From the NCBI RefSeq assembly GCF_040796495.1, contig NZ_JBFNQN010000008.1:222072-286071 (forward strand): DNA of 64,000 nucleotides, in the 5' to 3' direction. The position numbers and the translations under genes are program-made. Below the pieces are notes generated by a model. It made no database searches. It was given only the letters and a program-made list of their open reading frames with translations, and was not told the DNA's origin. The first letter of the stretch is position 1. Every line of letters starts with the position of its first letter. This document shows, one piece after another, positions 1-9,317 of the stretch. The DNA comes from Kineococcus endophyticus (GTDB lineage Bacteria; Actinomycetota; Actinomycetes; Actinomycetales; Kineococcaceae).

Positions 1-525
1 GATGTGGTCGGCGCGCTGCGACAGCGAGTACACCGCCCCCCGCGGGGTCTGGACGACCTTGCCGGCCCCCACGATGAGCTGGCGGGAGACCAGGAACGGG
101 ATGAGGACGTCCGAGAGCCGGCCGAACTCCCCGTGCCGGGACACGAGGTAGTTCTCGTGGCAGCCGTAGGAGTTGCCCGCCGAGTCGGTGTTGTTCTTGA
201 AGAGGAACACCTCCCCGGCGATCCCCTCCTCCTCCAGCCGCCGCTCGGCGTCGATCAGCAGACCCTCCAGGGTCCGCTCACCGGCCCGGTCGTGCACGAC
301 CAGCTGACGCACGTCGTCGCACTCGGGCGAGGCGTACTCGGGGTGCGAGCCCACGTCCAGGTACAGACGTGCCCCGTTCTTGAGGAACACGTTGCTCGAA
401 CGGCCCCACGACACGACCTTGCGGAACAGGTACCGCGCCACCTCGTCCGGGGACAGCTTGCGCTGTCCCTCGAAGGCGCAGGTGACGCCGAACTCCGTCT
501 CCAGCCCGAAGATCCGGCGATCCAT
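1..525 (-). CDS. pafA: Pup-protein ligase PafA (N-terminal part, cut by window edge)
   Basis: The 175 codons visible are the N-terminal third of the enzyme that joins the C-terminal glutamate of Pup to lysines of target proteins, marking them for the proteasome. The glutamine-synthetase-like fold is recognisable: [13 protein letters not shown] at the start, the [15 protein letters not shown] stretch whose Asp57 is the conserved catalytic aspartate, and the [18 protein letters not shown] loop. The ATG has a TAAGGT box ending six bases upstream, so the transcript may be leaderless. It follows prcA by 60 bases in the same direction. The C-terminal part lies outside the window, so intactness cannot be judged. 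Confidence 0.96.
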   Translation of the reverse strand, partial: MDRRIFGLETEFGVTCAFEGQRKLSPDEVARYLFRKVVSWGRSSNVFLKNGARLYLDVGSHPEYASPECDDVRQLVVHDRAGERTLEGLLIDAERRLEEEGIAGEVFLFKNNTDSAGNSYGCHENYLVSRHGEFGRLSDVLIPFLVSRQLIVGAGKVVQTPRGAVYSLSQRADHI

Positions 526-531
526 TTCCCC

Positions 532-537
532 ACCTTA
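532..537 (-). promoter_or_regulatory. -10 box for pafA
   Basis: On the minus strand the hexamer TAAGGT ends six bases before the pafA ATG. This spacing puts the transcription start at or next to the start codon, giving pafA its own leaderless promoter in the short gap after prcA. Confidence 0.5.
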
Positions 538-585
538 GGCACACGGGCGCCGTGCGGCGCAGCGAGACGCGCGAACTGGACCCCT

Positions 586-1299
586 CTAGCCGACAGGCGT
601 CAGCAGCCCCGCCAGGACCGGTCCGGTGAGCCGGCGGAACGTGCGGCGCTCGCGGCTGCGGTCGAGCACCGCGACCTCGAGCTGGTCAGCGGCGATGGGC
701 CGCGGCCCCTGGCCGGCGGCCTCGGCGGCCGCGTCCGAGCCCAGGGCCTCCACGGCCAGCTGCAGCGCCTGGGCCAGGGACAGCCCCGGCTCCCACCGCT
801 CCCGCAGCTTGGCGGTGATCTGCTCGGCCGAGCCACCCATCGCGACGAACCCGTGCTCGTCGGCGACGGACCCGTCGTAGGTGAGGCGGTAGACCTGGTC
901 GGTCTCGGGGGTCCGGCCCACCTCGGCGACGACGATCTCGACCTCGTAGGGCTTGGACTCCGTCGTGAAGATGGCGCCGAGCGTCTGGGCGTAGGCGTTG
1001 GCCAGCCCCCGCGCGGTGACGTCGGAGCGGTCGTAGGAGTACCCGCGCACGTCGGCGTACCGGACGCCGGCCACCCGCAGGTTCTCGAACTCGTTGTACT
1101 TGCCGACCGCGGCGAAGGCGACGCGGTCGTAGATCTCGGAGATCTTGTGCAGCGCCCGGGAGGCGTTCTCGGAGGCGAAGACGATGCCGTCGGCGCAGGC
1201 GACGACGACGACGGCCCGGCCGCGCGCGATCCCCTTGCGCGCGTAGTCCGCCTTGTCCTTCATCAACTGCTCGGGCGAGACGTAGAAGGGCACGCTCAT
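586..1299 (-). CDS. prcA: 20S proteasome alpha subunit
   Basis: This 237-residue protein forms the outer, gating rings of the bacterial 20S proteasome. It starts [20 protein letters not shown], typical of actinobacterial PrcA, and has the alpha-type Ntn fold without a processed N-terminal threonine. The Tyr-rich segment [20 protein letters not shown] and the [21 protein letters not shown] stretch are family hallmarks. It starts three bases after the prcB stop and is presumably translated from the same mRNA. Length is slightly below the mycobacterial protein (about 248), mainly from a shorter C-terminal tail. Confidence 0.97.
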   Translation of the reverse strand: MSVPFYVSPEQLMKDKADYARKGIARGRAVVVVACADGIVFASENASRALHKISEIYDRVAFAAVGKYNEFENLRVAGVRYADVRGYSYDRSDVTARGLANAYAQTLGAIFTTESKPYEVEIVVAEVGRTPETDQVYRLTYDGSVADEHGFVAMGGSAEQITAKLRERWEPGLSLAQALQLAVEALGSDAAAEAAGQGPRPIAADQLEVAVLDRSRERRTFRRLTGPVLAGLLTPVG

Positions 1300-1302
1300 C
1301 GC

Positions 1303-2175
1303 TCAGGCCTCCTGTCCCGTGATGCCGGGGTTGCCCCCGGGGTTGCCCCGCCGGCCGGCCACGACGGCCTCGACGACGGGTTCGAGCTCGGCGTCGGGGA
1401 CCTTGCGGAACCCGGCGGCCGTGACGACACCCACGACGGGCCAGATCTTGCGCAGCAGGTCCGGGCCGCCGGTGGCGGAGTCGTCGTCGGCGGCGTCCCA
1501 CAGGGCCTCGACGGCCACGCGGACGGTCTCGGCCTCGGTCATCCCCGGCCGGTACAGCTTCTTCAGGGCGCCGCGGGCGAAGATCGAGCCGGACCCCACG
1601 GTGTGGTGGTCGCGCTCCTCGGAACGGCCGCCGGTCACGTCGTAGCCGACGATGCGGCCGCGGCCGGCGTCGAGGTCGTACCCGGCGAACAGCGGGACGA
1701 CGGCCAGGCCCTGCATGGCCAGGCCGAGGTTGCCGCGGATCATGGTCGAGAGGCGGTTCGCCTTGCCCTCGAAGGACATCAGCGTCCCCTCGAGCTTCTC
1801 GAAGTGCTCCAGCTCGACCTGGAACAGCCGGATCATCTCCACGGCCAGCCCCGCGACGCCGGCGATCCCGGCGCAGGAGTGCTCGTCGGTCTGGAACACC
1901 TTGGTGATGTCGCGCTGGGCGATCATCGGGCCCGCGGTGGCGCGGCGGTCCCCGGCCATGACCACCCCGTCGGCGAAGACCAGCGCGACGATCGTGGTGG
2001 CGTGCGGGGCCTCCCCCGCTCCCGGGCCGCCGCCGGGCAGCGCACCGGCCGGCAGCACGCGGGCCGCGGGGAGGACGTTCGGCGAGTACTCGCGCACGAA
2101 CTCGGTGAAGGACGACGACCCGGGCCGCAGGAACGCGGCCGGCAACCGTCCCGACTGGTCGCTGGAGTGGTTCAC
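1303..2175 (-). CDS. prcB: 20S proteasome beta subunit (catalytic)
   Basis: The 290-residue precursor has a 59-residue propeptide ending in PHA, after which Thr60 becomes the N-terminal nucleophile (mature TTIVAL). The other catalytic residues sit at the expected spacing from Thr60 as residue 1: Asp76 (D17) and Lys92 (K33). The GTG start has TAGGGT ending seven bases upstream, suggesting a leaderless transcript starting inside the pup-prcB gap, in addition to read-through from pup. Order pup-prcB-prcA is the usual one. The propeptide is rich in Pro/Gly/Ala and slightly variable, as in the family. Confidence 0.97.
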   Translation of the reverse strand: MNHSSDQSGRLPAAFLRPGSSSFTEFVREYSPNVLPAARVLPAGALPGGGPGAGEAPHATTIVALVFADGVVMAGDRRATAGPMIAQRDITKVFQTDEHSCAGIAGVAGLAVEMIRLFQVELEHFEKLEGTLMSFEGKANRLSTMIRGNLGLAMQGLAVVPLFAGYDLDAGRGRIVGYDVTGGRSEERDHHTVGSGSIFARGALKKLYRPGMTEAETVRVAVEALWDAADDDSATGGPDLLRKIWPVVGVVTAAGFRKVPDAELEPVVEAVVAGRRGNPGGNPGITGQEA

Positions 2176-2182
2176 CCCAGCG

Positions 2183-2188
2183 ACCCTA
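2183..2188 (-). promoter_or_regulatory. -10 box for prcB
   Basis: The minus-strand hexamer TAGGGT ends seven bases before the prcB GTG. It lies in the 65-base gap between pup and prcB, so the core proteasome genes could be transcribed separately from pup. Confidence 0.5.
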
Positions 2189-2240
2189 CCTGCGCCCCGT
2201 GCGCCCCGCGGGGGCGCACCACGCGGGGGTCTCGCGGGGC

Positions 2241-2450
2241 CTACTGGCCGCCCTTCTGCACGAAGCCGCGCACGAACTCCTCGGAGTTGGACTCCAGGAC
2301 CTCGTCGATCTCGTCGAGCAGGGCGTCGACGTCGGCGTCGGTCTCGGAGCTCTTGGCGGACGTCTGGCCCGACCCCTGCGCGGGGACCGCGGGGACGTCC
2401 TCAGACTCGTCCTCGCGCCGGCTCGGGCGCTGCTGCTCCTGTCCAGGCAT
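2241..2450 (-). CDS. pup: Prokaryotic ubiquitin-like protein Pup
   Basis: A 69-residue, acidic, largely disordered protein ending in Gly-Gly-Gln, the form that Dop must deamidate to Glu before ligation by PafA. The central stretch [20 protein letters not shown] is the helical segment that docks on the coiled coils of Arc/Mpa. The ATG is chosen because AGGGGGAG lies just upstream and because the length matches the family (about 64-72). An in-frame extension of 36 codons upstream has no family counterpart. It lies 130 bases after dop in the same direction. Confidence 0.97.
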   Translation of the reverse strand: MPGQEQQRPSRREDESEDVPAVPAQGSGQTSAKSSETDADVDALLDEIDEVLESNSEEFVRGFVQKGGQ

Positions 2451-2580
2451 GGCTGGCTCCCCCTGACGTGTCGGACCCCACCGGACCAGCCGGTCCGGTT
2501 CCTGCCACGACACTAACCCCGCACCCGGTCCCGCGGCCCGATCTGCGCGCCAGGTCACCCCGGAGGGTCACCCCGGTGGG

Positions 2581-4155
2581 TCACCCGGTGAGCGCCGCGA
2601 CGAGGTCCTCGGCGGTCTCGCAACGGTCCAGCAGGGCCCCGACGTGCTCGCGGGTCCCACGCAGCGGTTCCAGGGTCGGCACCCGCTGCAGCGCGCCGCG
2701 CCCGGCGACGTCGAAGATCACCGAGTCCCAGCTCGCGGCCGCGACCCGGGCGCCGTAGCGCGCCAGGCACTCCCCGCGGAAGTAGGCGCGGGTGTCCGTC
2801 GGGGGGTGGTCCACGGCGTGGCGGACGTCCTCCTCCCTCAGGAGCGTCTCGACCTGGCCGCGCTCGGCCAGCTTGCGGTGCAGGCCCTTCTCGGGGCGCA
2901 CGTCGGACCACTGAAGGTCGACGGCCTGCAGGCGGGCGTTGTCCCAGTCCAGCCCGTCGCGGGAGCGGTACCCCTCCAGCAGGCGCAGCTTGGCGATCCA
3001 GTCGACCTCGCGGGCCGCGGAGAACACGTCGGTCTCCAGCCGGCCCAGCACCTGCTCCCAGCGCGTGAGGACCTCGGCGGTGTCGGCGTCGACGTCCGCG
3101 CCGTAGCGGTCCTCGACGTAGGCCTTCGCCGCCTCCAGGTAGGCCCACTGCAGCTGGACGGCGCTCATCCGGCGGCCGTCGCGCAGCCGGACGAGGTGGG
3201 TCAGGCCGGGGTCGTGCGACACCTCGTGCAGGGCCCGGACCGGTTCGGACAGGGGCAGGTCCCCGGCCGGGCTGCGCTCCAGCCAGCCGTCCTCGAGCAT
3301 CGCCAGGACGAGGGAGGTGGTGCCGACCTTCAGCAGCGTGGCGACCTCGCACATCGTGGCGTCGCCGACGATGACGTGCAGGCGGCGGTACTTCTCCACG
3401 GTCGCGTGCGGTTCGTCGCGGGTGTTGATGATGGGCCGCTTCATCGTCGTCTCCAGGCCCACCTCGACCTCGAAGAAGTCGGCGCGCTGGCTGATCTGGA
3501 ACCCCGCCTCGCGCGAGTCCTGGCCCAGCCCGACGCGGCCGGCGCCGGTGAACACCTGCCGGGAGACGAAGAACGGCGTGAGGTGGCGCACGACGTCGCC
3601 GAACGGCGTCGCGCGGTCCATGAGGTAGTTCTCGTGGGTGCCGTAGGAGGCGCCCTTGCCGTCGGTGTTGTTCTTGTAGATCGTCACCGGCGTCAGCCCG
3701 GGCGTGGCGGCGACGCGGCGCAGCGACTCCAGCAGGATCAGCTCTCCCGCCCGGTCCCAGCGCACGGCGTCGCGCGGGGTGAGGACCTCCGGGGAGGAGT
3801 ACTCGGGGTGGGCGTGGTCGACGTAGAAGCGCGCCCCGTTGGTGAGGATGACGTTGGCCATCGTGGGGTCCTCGGTCTCTGCGCTCACCACGTCGGAGGC
3901 GTTGGGCGTCGCCCGGCGCGGGGCGTCGGTGAGCTGGGAGGGGTGGGCCCGGGCGCGGTCGACCTCGAAGCCGCGGGCGTCGCGCAACGGGGCCTCGTCC
4001 TCGTAGTCCCAGCGCGGCCGGGACCGTCCGCCGGCCGTCGCGGTGGCGTAGGCGTTGACGACCTGGGCCGACAGCAGCATCGGGTTCGCCCCGGGATCGC
4101 CGGGGACCGAGATCCCGTACTCCGTCTCGATCCCCACCACGCGGCGCACCGTCAT
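2581..4155 (-). CDS. dop: Depupylase / Pup deamidase Dop
   Basis: A 524-residue glutamine-synthetase-like enzyme that deamidates Pup-Gln to Pup-Glu and also removes Pup from conjugates. It starts MTVRRVVGIETEYGIS. It has the extra loop after strand 1 (about residues 40-90) that distinguishes Dop from PafA, and conserved Asp113 in RFYVDHAHPEYSSPE. The KNNTDGKGASYGTHENYL motif is complete. Its ATG has TAGGGT ending six bases upstream. It lies only 23 bases after the MacB-like permease gene, so it could also be read from the exporter operon. Confidence 0.96.
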   Translation of the reverse strand: MTVRRVVGIETEYGISVPGDPGANPMLLSAQVVNAYATATAGGRSRPRWDYEDEAPLRDARGFEVDRARAHPSQLTDAPRRATPNASDVVSAETEDPTMANVILTNGARFYVDHAHPEYSSPEVLTPRDAVRWDRAGELILLESLRRVAATPGLTPVTIYKNNTDGKGASYGTHENYLMDRATPFGDVVRHLTPFFVSRQVFTGAGRVGLGQDSREAGFQISQRADFFEVEVGLETTMKRPIINTRDEPHATVEKYRRLHVIVGDATMCEVATLLKVGTTSLVLAMLEDGWLERSPAGDLPLSEPVRALHEVSHDPGLTHLVRLRDGRRMSAVQLQWAYLEAAKAYVEDRYGADVDADTAEVLTRWEQVLGRLETDVFSAAREVDWIAKLRLLEGYRSRDGLDWDNARLQAVDLQWSDVRPEKGLHRKLAERGQVETLLREEDVRHAVDHPPTDTRAYFRGECLARYGARVAAASWDSVIFDVAGRGALQRVPTLEPLRGTREHVGALLDRCETAEDLVAALTG

Positions 4156-4161
4156 GCCGCG

Positions 4162-4167
4162 ACCCTA
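4162..4167 (-). promoter_or_regulatory. -10 box for dop
   Basis: The minus-strand hexamer TAGGGT ends six bases before the dop ATG, within the 23-base gap after the exporter permease stop. It suggests dop can be transcribed on its own as a leaderless mRNA. Confidence 0.5.
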
Positions 4168-4178
4168 CGTGCCGGCTC

Positions 4179-5375
4179 CTACTCCGTCCGCAGCGCCACC
4201 ACCGGGTCCAGCCGCCCGGCGCGACGGGCGGGGAACACGCCGAAGAAGATGCCGACGGCGGCGGAGACGACGAAGGCCACCACGGGGCTCCACCACTCGA
4301 TGACGGCCGGCAGCGGGGACAGCTCGTTGACGCCGACCGAGACGGCGACCCCGATGACGATGCCGATGACCCCGCCGACGCTCGTCAGCAGGACGGCCTC
4401 GACGAGGAACTGCACGAGGACGTCGCGCTGGCGGGCGCCGAGGGCCTTGCGCAGCCCGATCTCCCGCGTCCGCTCCCGGACCGAGACGAGCATGATGTTC
4501 GAGACGCCGACCCCGCCGACGAGCAGGGAGATGCCGGCGATCGAGGCGAGCACGGCCGTCAGCAGCCCGAGGATCTGGCCGATGACGCCGAGGATCTGCG
4601 TCTGGGTCACCGCCGAGAACGTCTGGTCGGGGTACTGCGCCTTCATCGCCCGCCACAGCTCCTCGGACAGCTGCGGCACCTGCGCGGCCGACGGCGCCTT
4701 GACCGCGAACGCGTCGACGCGGTCGAGGGAGAACAGCCGCTGGGCGGTGGTGATGGGGATGTGGATCTCGTTGTCCAGGGACACCCCGAAGCTCTCGCCC
4801 TGCTCGGCGAGCACCCCGATGACCTCGAAGCGGGTGCCCGAGACGGTGACCTGCCGCCCGACGGGGTCGGTGCCGGGGAACAGGTTGCGGGCGGCCTGGG
4901 CCCCCAGGACTGCGACGCGGCGGCGGGAGTCGACGTCGAGGGAGGTGAAGTACTGCCCGTCGGCGACCGGCCGGGTCAGGACCTGCGGCAGGTTCTGGTC
5001 CGCGCCCTGGACCGTCGTGAACTGCTCGCGGGTCCCGGCGCGCACCTCCGCCCCCGTCGTGACGCGGGCCGTGACGGCGCGCGGGTCGCCGACGACGTCG
5101 GCCAGCACCTGCCCGTCCTTGATCTGCATCGTGGACGTCGCGGCGGCGTTGTTGCCCAGGTTGTTCGTGTCGAACTGCCCGGGCACGACGAGGATGAGGT
5201 TCGAGCCCAGACCCTCGACCTGCGACTCGATCTGCTGGCGCGCCCCGGACCCGATCGAGACGACGACGATGACGGCGGCGATCCCGATGATGATGCCGAG
5301 CATCGTCAGCAGGCTGCGCACCCGGTTGCCGCGCAACGCGTCCAGTGCGACGCGGAACGCCTCCCACCCCTTCAC
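4179..5375 (-). CDS. MacB/FtsX-type ABC transporter permease
   Basis: A 398-residue inner-membrane permease. An N-terminal transmembrane helix (about residues 22-43, GIIIGIAAVIVVVSIG) is followed by a large extracytoplasmic MacB-PCD-like domain, then three C-terminal helices carrying an FtsX domain with the motif RTREIGLRKALGARQRDV. Family members move lipoproteins, peptides, macrolides or antimicrobial peptides by a mechanotransmission cycle. It overlaps the ATPase gene by four bases (ATGA) and sits in one operon with it and a periplasmic-adaptor-like lipoprotein. Substrate unknown. Confidence 0.9.
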   Translation of the reverse strand: MKGWEAFRVALDALRGNRVRSLLTMLGIIIGIAAVIVVVSIGSGARQQIESQVEGLGSNLILVVPGQFDTNNLGNNAAATSTMQIKDGQVLADVVGDPRAVTARVTTGAEVRAGTREQFTTVQGADQNLPQVLTRPVADGQYFTSLDVDSRRRVAVLGAQAARNLFPGTDPVGRQVTVSGTRFEVIGVLAEQGESFGVSLDNEIHIPITTAQRLFSLDRVDAFAVKAPSAAQVPQLSEELWRAMKAQYPDQTFSAVTQTQILGVIGQILGLLTAVLASIAGISLLVGGVGVSNIMLVSVRERTREIGLRKALGARQRDVLVQFLVEAVLLTSVGGVIGIVIGVAVSVGVNELSPLPAVIEWWSPVVAFVVSAAVGIFFGVFPARRAGRLDPVVALRTE

Positions 5376-6124
5376 GGCTCCCCCACCGAGCCCTTCGCCG
5401 AGTCGTGCTCGACGAGCCCGTCGCGCACCCGCACCTGCCGGCGCGCGCGGCCGGCGACCTCGTCGTCGTGGGTGACCAGCACGACGGCGACGCCGCGCTC
5501 GGAGTTCAGCTCCTCCAGGATCCGCATGACCTCGGCCCCGTTGCGCGAGTCCAGGTTCCCCGTCGGCTCGTCGGCCAGGAGGATGCGCGGTTCGCCCACG
5601 AGGGCGCGGGCGATGGCGACGCGCTGCTGCTCCCCGCCGGACATCTGGGTGGGCCGGTGGGTGAGGCGGTGCCCGAGGTTCACCGCCTGCAGCGCCGCGG
5701 CCGCGCGCTCCTTGCGCTCGGGCGCCTTGACCCCGCGGTACAGCAGGGGCAGGCCGACGTTGTCGAGGGCGCTGGACCGCGGCAGCAGCTGGAACGCCTG
5801 GAACACGAACCCGATCTCCCGGTTGCGCAGCTCGGCCAGCTCGGCGTCGGACAGGTCGGCGACGGTGCGCCCACCCACCCGCAGCACGCCCGAGGTGGGG
5901 CGGTCCAGGCAGCCCAGCAGGTGCATGAGCGTGGACTTGCCGGACCCGCTGGGCCCGATGATGGCGGCGTACTCCCCCTCGGCGACGGTGAAGCTGACCC
6001 CGCGCAGCGCGTCGACGGTGGTGTCGCCGAACCGGTAGGACCGGGTGACGTCGACGGCCTCGATGGCGGCGGCGGCCGTGGCGGCCCCGGACGGCCCGGT
6101 GCGGTCAGTGGTGCCGTGGGTCAC
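5372..6124 (-). CDS. MacB/LolD-type ABC transporter ATPase
   Basis: A 250-residue ATP-binding protein with Walker A GPSGSGKST, signature MSGGEQQRVAIARAL, Walker B ILLADEPTGNLDS and the H-loop VLVTHDDE. The 'TGNLDS' and 'VFQAFQLLP' stretches place it in the LolD/MacB/FtsE group that pairs with FtsX-type permeases. It overlaps the adaptor gene upstream and the permease gene downstream by four bases each, consistent with tight translational coupling and equal production of the three subunits. Confidence 0.93.
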   Translation of the reverse strand: MTHGTTDRTGPSGAATAAAAIEAVDVTRSYRFGDTTVDALRGVSFTVAEGEYAAIIGPSGSGKSTLMHLLGCLDRPTSGVLRVGGRTVADLSDAELAELRNREIGFVFQAFQLLPRSSALDNVGLPLLYRGVKAPERKERAAAALQAVNLGHRLTHRPTQMSGGEQQRVAIARALVGEPRILLADEPTGNLDSRNGAEVMRILEELNSERGVAVVLVTHDDEVAGRARRQVRVRDGLVEHDSAKGSVGEP

Positions 6125-7548
6125 GAGACCTGCTGCCCGGGGGTCACGTCGGCGGCCCCGTCGGTGACGACCCGCTCGCCCTGCTGCAGCCCCTCGGTGA
6201 TCTCCACGTCGGCGTCACCGCGCACGCCGACCGTCACGTCGCGCCGCTCGGCCTTGCCACCGCTGACGACCCAGACGCTGTCGGACTCCTTGGACCCGTG
6301 CGGGGACCCCGCGCGCAGGATCGCCGAGGCGGGGACCTCGACCACCCCGGTCACGCTCTGCACGACGAGGGACACCGTCGCGCTCATCCCCGGCAGCGGC
6401 GTGGCCGCCGGCGCGCCGTCCGGGCCGGTGCCGCCGTCGTAGCTGAGCCGCACCGTGTAGGTCACCGACCCGCCGCTCCCGCTCTTGGCCGTGGGGTCGA
6501 CGCTGGTGACGGTGCCGCGGTACTGCGCGCCGTCGACGGCGTCCACCGCGACGTCGGCCTTCACCCCGGGAGTCACCTGCAGGACGTCGGTCTCGTCGAC
6601 GTCGGCCGTCAGGCTCAGCGTGGAGGCGTCGATGACCGTCACGAGGGTCGACCCCTGCGACACCGCCGCCCCCTGGGTCAGGACGGGCGCCCCGGCGGCG
6701 GAGGTGTCCCCGCCCCCACCGGCGCCCGACGGCAACGACAGACCGCTGCCGGCCAGCAGCTGCTCGGCCCCCGCGGGCAGGGACGAGCCACCGCCACCAC
6801 CGGAGGCACCGAGCGAGACCCGCCCGGAGATGGGCGCCGTGACGGTGAGGGCGTCGACCGTGGCCTGCGCGGCGGCGACGGCCGCGCGCGTCTGCACCCG
6901 CTGGGCCGAGCCCAGCGAGGCCACCGCGGTGTCGAGGTTGCCCAGGCCCGCGTTGACCTGGTCGACGAGGGCCTGCGTCTGGGACGCCAGCAGCTGGTAC
7001 TGCGTGCGGGAGGACTGCACCGCCGCCAGCGCCGCGGCCTGGGCCGCCGGGTCGGCGATCGTGCGCGCCTGCGTCTCGGCCTCGGCGAACCGGGCCTCGG
7101 CGTCGCGCTGGGCCGAGCGCTGGGCCGCCGACAGCTGCGAGGGCGTCATCGCCGAGCCCGAACCCGAGCCCGACCCGCTCTTGGCCGCCTCGGCGTCGGC
7201 GGACTTCGCCTGCTCCAGCGCCTGCACGGCCGAGGGTGAGTCGATCGTCATGAGCACCTGACCGGCCTGGACCTCCTGGCCGTCGGTCACCGCCAGCGTC
7301 GCCACCGACCCGGACGCGGGAGCGGTCAGGACCGAGGACGCCCGCGGCTGGACCTGGCCGGCGGCGTCGACGACCTGCTGCACGTCACCGCGGGTCACCT
7401 CGCCCGTCCCGATCCGGGCGGCGTCGTCCCCCGAGCTGCACCCCGCCACGACCAGCGCGGCGGCCGTGCCGACGGCGGCGACCGACAGGCCCCGGGCCGC
7501 GGAACGTCGGGGGCCGGGGGCGGATCCGGGACGGGTGAGGGCTCGCAC
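6121..7548 (-). CDS. Membrane-fusion (HlyD/MacA-like) lipoprotein
   Basis: A 475-residue adaptor with an N-terminal signal and lipobox (LVVAGCSSG). It then has a biotinyl-lipoyl-like half, a long helical hairpin rich in Ala/Gln (about residues 100-220), a Gly/Ser-rich insertion with many glycines, the second lipoyl half, and a C-terminal beta-barrel region. In Gram-positives such adaptors sit with MacB-type transporters although there is no outer-membrane channel. The GTG start is supported by TAGTGT ending six bases upstream, which is the likely promoter of the three-gene exporter operon. It diverges from the Nudix gene. Confidence 0.88.
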   Translation of the reverse strand: MRALTRPGSAPGPRRSAARGLSVAAVGTAAALVVAGCSSGDDAARIGTGEVTRGDVQQVVDAAGQVQPRASSVLTAPASGSVATLAVTDGQEVQAGQVLMTIDSPSAVQALEQAKSADAEAAKSGSGSGSGSAMTPSQLSAAQRSAQRDAEARFAEAETQARTIADPAAQAAALAAVQSSRTQYQLLASQTQALVDQVNAGLGNLDTAVASLGSAQRVQTRAAVAAAQATVDALTVTAPISGRVSLGASGGGGGSSLPAGAEQLLAGSGLSLPSGAGGGGDTSAAGAPVLTQGAAVSQGSTLVTVIDASTLSLTADVDETDVLQVTPGVKADVAVDAVDGAQYRGTVTSVDPTAKSGSGGSVTYTVRLSYDGGTGPDGAPAATPLPGMSATVSLVVQSVTGVVEVPASAILRAGSPHGSKESDSVWVVSGGKAERRDVTVGVRGDADVEITEGLQQGERVVTDGAADVTPGQQVS

Positions 7549-7674
7549 GCGGTCACACTAAGCCGTGCTCCGGCCCGCGGAGTCCCCCGCAGGGCGTGGG
7601 TGCAGGGCACCGCACGTCCACCCTGGGTCGCACGACCCCCGCGACCTCCGACGCGCTGTCGTACCCTCGCAACG

Positions 7675-8211
7675 GTGAGTGAGATCGTCGACCTCTACGA
7701 CCCCTCCGACGCCGCCGGGCGCGTCACCGGGACCGCACCGCGCAGCGAGGTCCGCGCCCGCAACCTCCCGCACGCCGCGACCGGCGTCCTGCTGCGCCAC
7801 CCCGACGGTCGCGTCCTGGTCCACCGCCGCACCGACACCAAGGACGTCAACCCCGGCGCCCACGACTGCTTCGCCGGCGGCGTCGTCGACGCCGAGGAGG
7901 CACCCCCGCAGGCGGCCCGTCGCGAGCTGCGCGAGGAGCTCGGCCTGGACCTCCCCCTGACCCCCGTCCTGAGGCGCTGGTACCGCGACGAGGCGACCCA
8001 CTACCTGGCGTTCGTCTACGAGGCCCGCTGGGACGGCACGCCGCTCACCCTGCAGCCCAGCGAGGTCACCGACGCCTGGTGGGACGATCCGGCCACGCTC
8101 CGTCGACGCCTGGACGACCCCACGTGGCCTTTTGTGCCTGACACCCGCCGGCTCTTGGACCACTGGCCGCGGTGGTGGCAGGATCCGGCCCGCCCTGTGA
8201 CCGAACCGTGA
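7675..8211 (+). CDS. Nudix hydrolase (YfcD-like)
   Basis: A 178-residue protein with a perfect Nudix box: Gly, five residues, Glu, seven residues, then RELREELGL, in the segment starting GGVVDAEEAPP. The surrounding sequence (VLVHRRTDTKDVNPGAHDCFAGG) resembles the YfcD / isopentenyl-diphosphate-isomerase-like branch, so a pyrophosphate-linked small molecule is the likely substrate; the exact one is unknown. The GTG start is chosen because TACCCT ends seven bases upstream; longer in-frame starts add a Pro/Arg-rich stretch with no family counterpart. Confidence 0.88.
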   Translation: MSEIVDLYDPSDAAGRVTGTAPRSEVRARNLPHAATGVLLRHPDGRVLVHRRTDTKDVNPGAHDCFAGGVVDAEEAPPQAARRELREELGLDLPLTPVLRRWYRDEATHYLAFVYEARWDGTPLTLQPSEVTDAWWDDPATLRRRLDDPTWPFVPDTRRLLDHWPRWWQDPARPVTEP

Positions 8212-8249
8212 TCCCGCTGTGGGGTCGCGAGCCACCGTGACGGAGACCC

Positions 8250-9317
8250 GTGACCCCCAGCCCCCGCCCGACCGGCCCCACGACCGTTCGTCTGGACTGG
8301 GTCGACACGGCCCGCGGCGCCGCCATCGTCCTCGTCGCCACCCACCACGCCGTCCTCTTCGCCACCGCCGAGGGACTCGGCCACCCCGCGTGGACCGCGT
8401 TCGACGAGACCCTCCGCCTCCTGCGGATGCCGCTGTTCTTCTTCCTCTCAGGCCTCCTCGCCGTCCGCGCCGTCCACCGGCCCTGGGCGGACCTGCTGCG
8501 CCGCCGGGTCGGCAACGACCTGTGGGTCTACCTGCTGTGGGCCACCGCCGCCTTCCTCGCCTTCACCGCGATGCCCTACGCCCGCGACGACCTGCCCACC
8601 GGCGCCCGTGGCTGGCTCGACGACACCGTCCTGCTGCCCGGCAACGGCGCCTGGTACCTCCTCGCCCTCGCCCTGTACCTGCCGGCCGGACGGCTGCTGC
8701 GGGCCGTCCCCACCGCCGTCCTCCTCCCGGCCGCCGCGGTCCTGGCCGCCGCCTTCGGCCCCGGTCAGCTCGTCCGGTACTCCTTCGTCTGGAGTGACGT
8801 CGCCACGCTCTTCGTCTTCTTCGTCGCCGGGCTGCGGCTGCGCGACCTCGCCCTGCGGTCCAGCGCACGCGTCCCCGGTCCGGTGCCCGTCGTCGCAGGC
8901 GCGGGCGCCACCGCGGCCCTCGCGCTCGCCGTCACCGGGCTCGGCCTCACCCAGGTCCCCGGCGTCCGCCTCCTGGTCGGCGCCGCCGCCGTCGTGGCCG
9001 GCTGCGCCGTCGCCGTCCGCCTGGCCCCCACCCGCACCGGGCGCGCCCTGGCCGACGTCGGCCGCCGCACGCTGCCCGTCTACGTCACCCACGAGCTCGT
9101 CCTGGGCGTCCTCGTGCTCGCCCTCGCCCCGGCCGCCGGCACCGCGCTGGCCGCACCGCTGTCGCTGGTCGCCCCGGCGCTCCTCGTCGCCGCGGCGCTC
9201 GCGGTCTGCCTGCCCCTGCGGACGCCGCTGACCCGGGTGCCGTGGCTCCTGCACGCGCCGTGGGCCGCACCCCGGCAACCCCGGGTGCGGCCCACGGCGG
9301 AACGGGTGGGCGTCTAG
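8250..9317 (+). CDS. Acyltransferase 3 family membrane protein
   Basis: A 355-residue integral membrane protein with about ten hydrophobic helices. It opens with [24 protein letters not shown], the start of the acyltransferase-3 (OafA/YrhL-like) family that transfers acyl groups to cell-surface sugars or other envelope molecules. GTG start with GGAG just upstream. Its TAG stop shares the palindrome CTAG with the stop of the convergent arc gene, leaving no space for a terminator between them. Substrate unknown. Confidence 0.85.
   Translation: MTPSPRPTGPTTVRLDWVDTARGAAIVLVATHHAVLFATAEGLGHPAWTAFDETLRLLRMPLFFFLSGLLAVRAVHRPWADLLRRRVGNDLWVYLLWATAAFLAFTAMPYARDDLPTGARGWLDDTVLLPGNGAWYLLALALYLPAGRLLRAVPTAVLLPAAAVLAAAFGPGQLVRYSFVWSDVATLFVFFVAGLRLRDLALRSSARVPGPVPVVAGAGATAALALAVTGLGLTQVPGVRLLVGAAAVVAGCAVAVRLAPTRTGRALADVGRRTLPVYVTHELVLGVLVLALAPAAGTALAAPLSLVAPALLVAAALAVCLPLRTPLTRVPWLLHAPWAAPRQPRVRPTAERVGV

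Noticed and set aside
4..2466. An 820-codon open frame on the plus strand opposite pafA, prcA, prcB and pup
   Set aside because: It is antisense to four well-recognised genes and arises because G/C-rich third positions remove stop codons from the opposite strand; its composition is low-complexity and matches no family.
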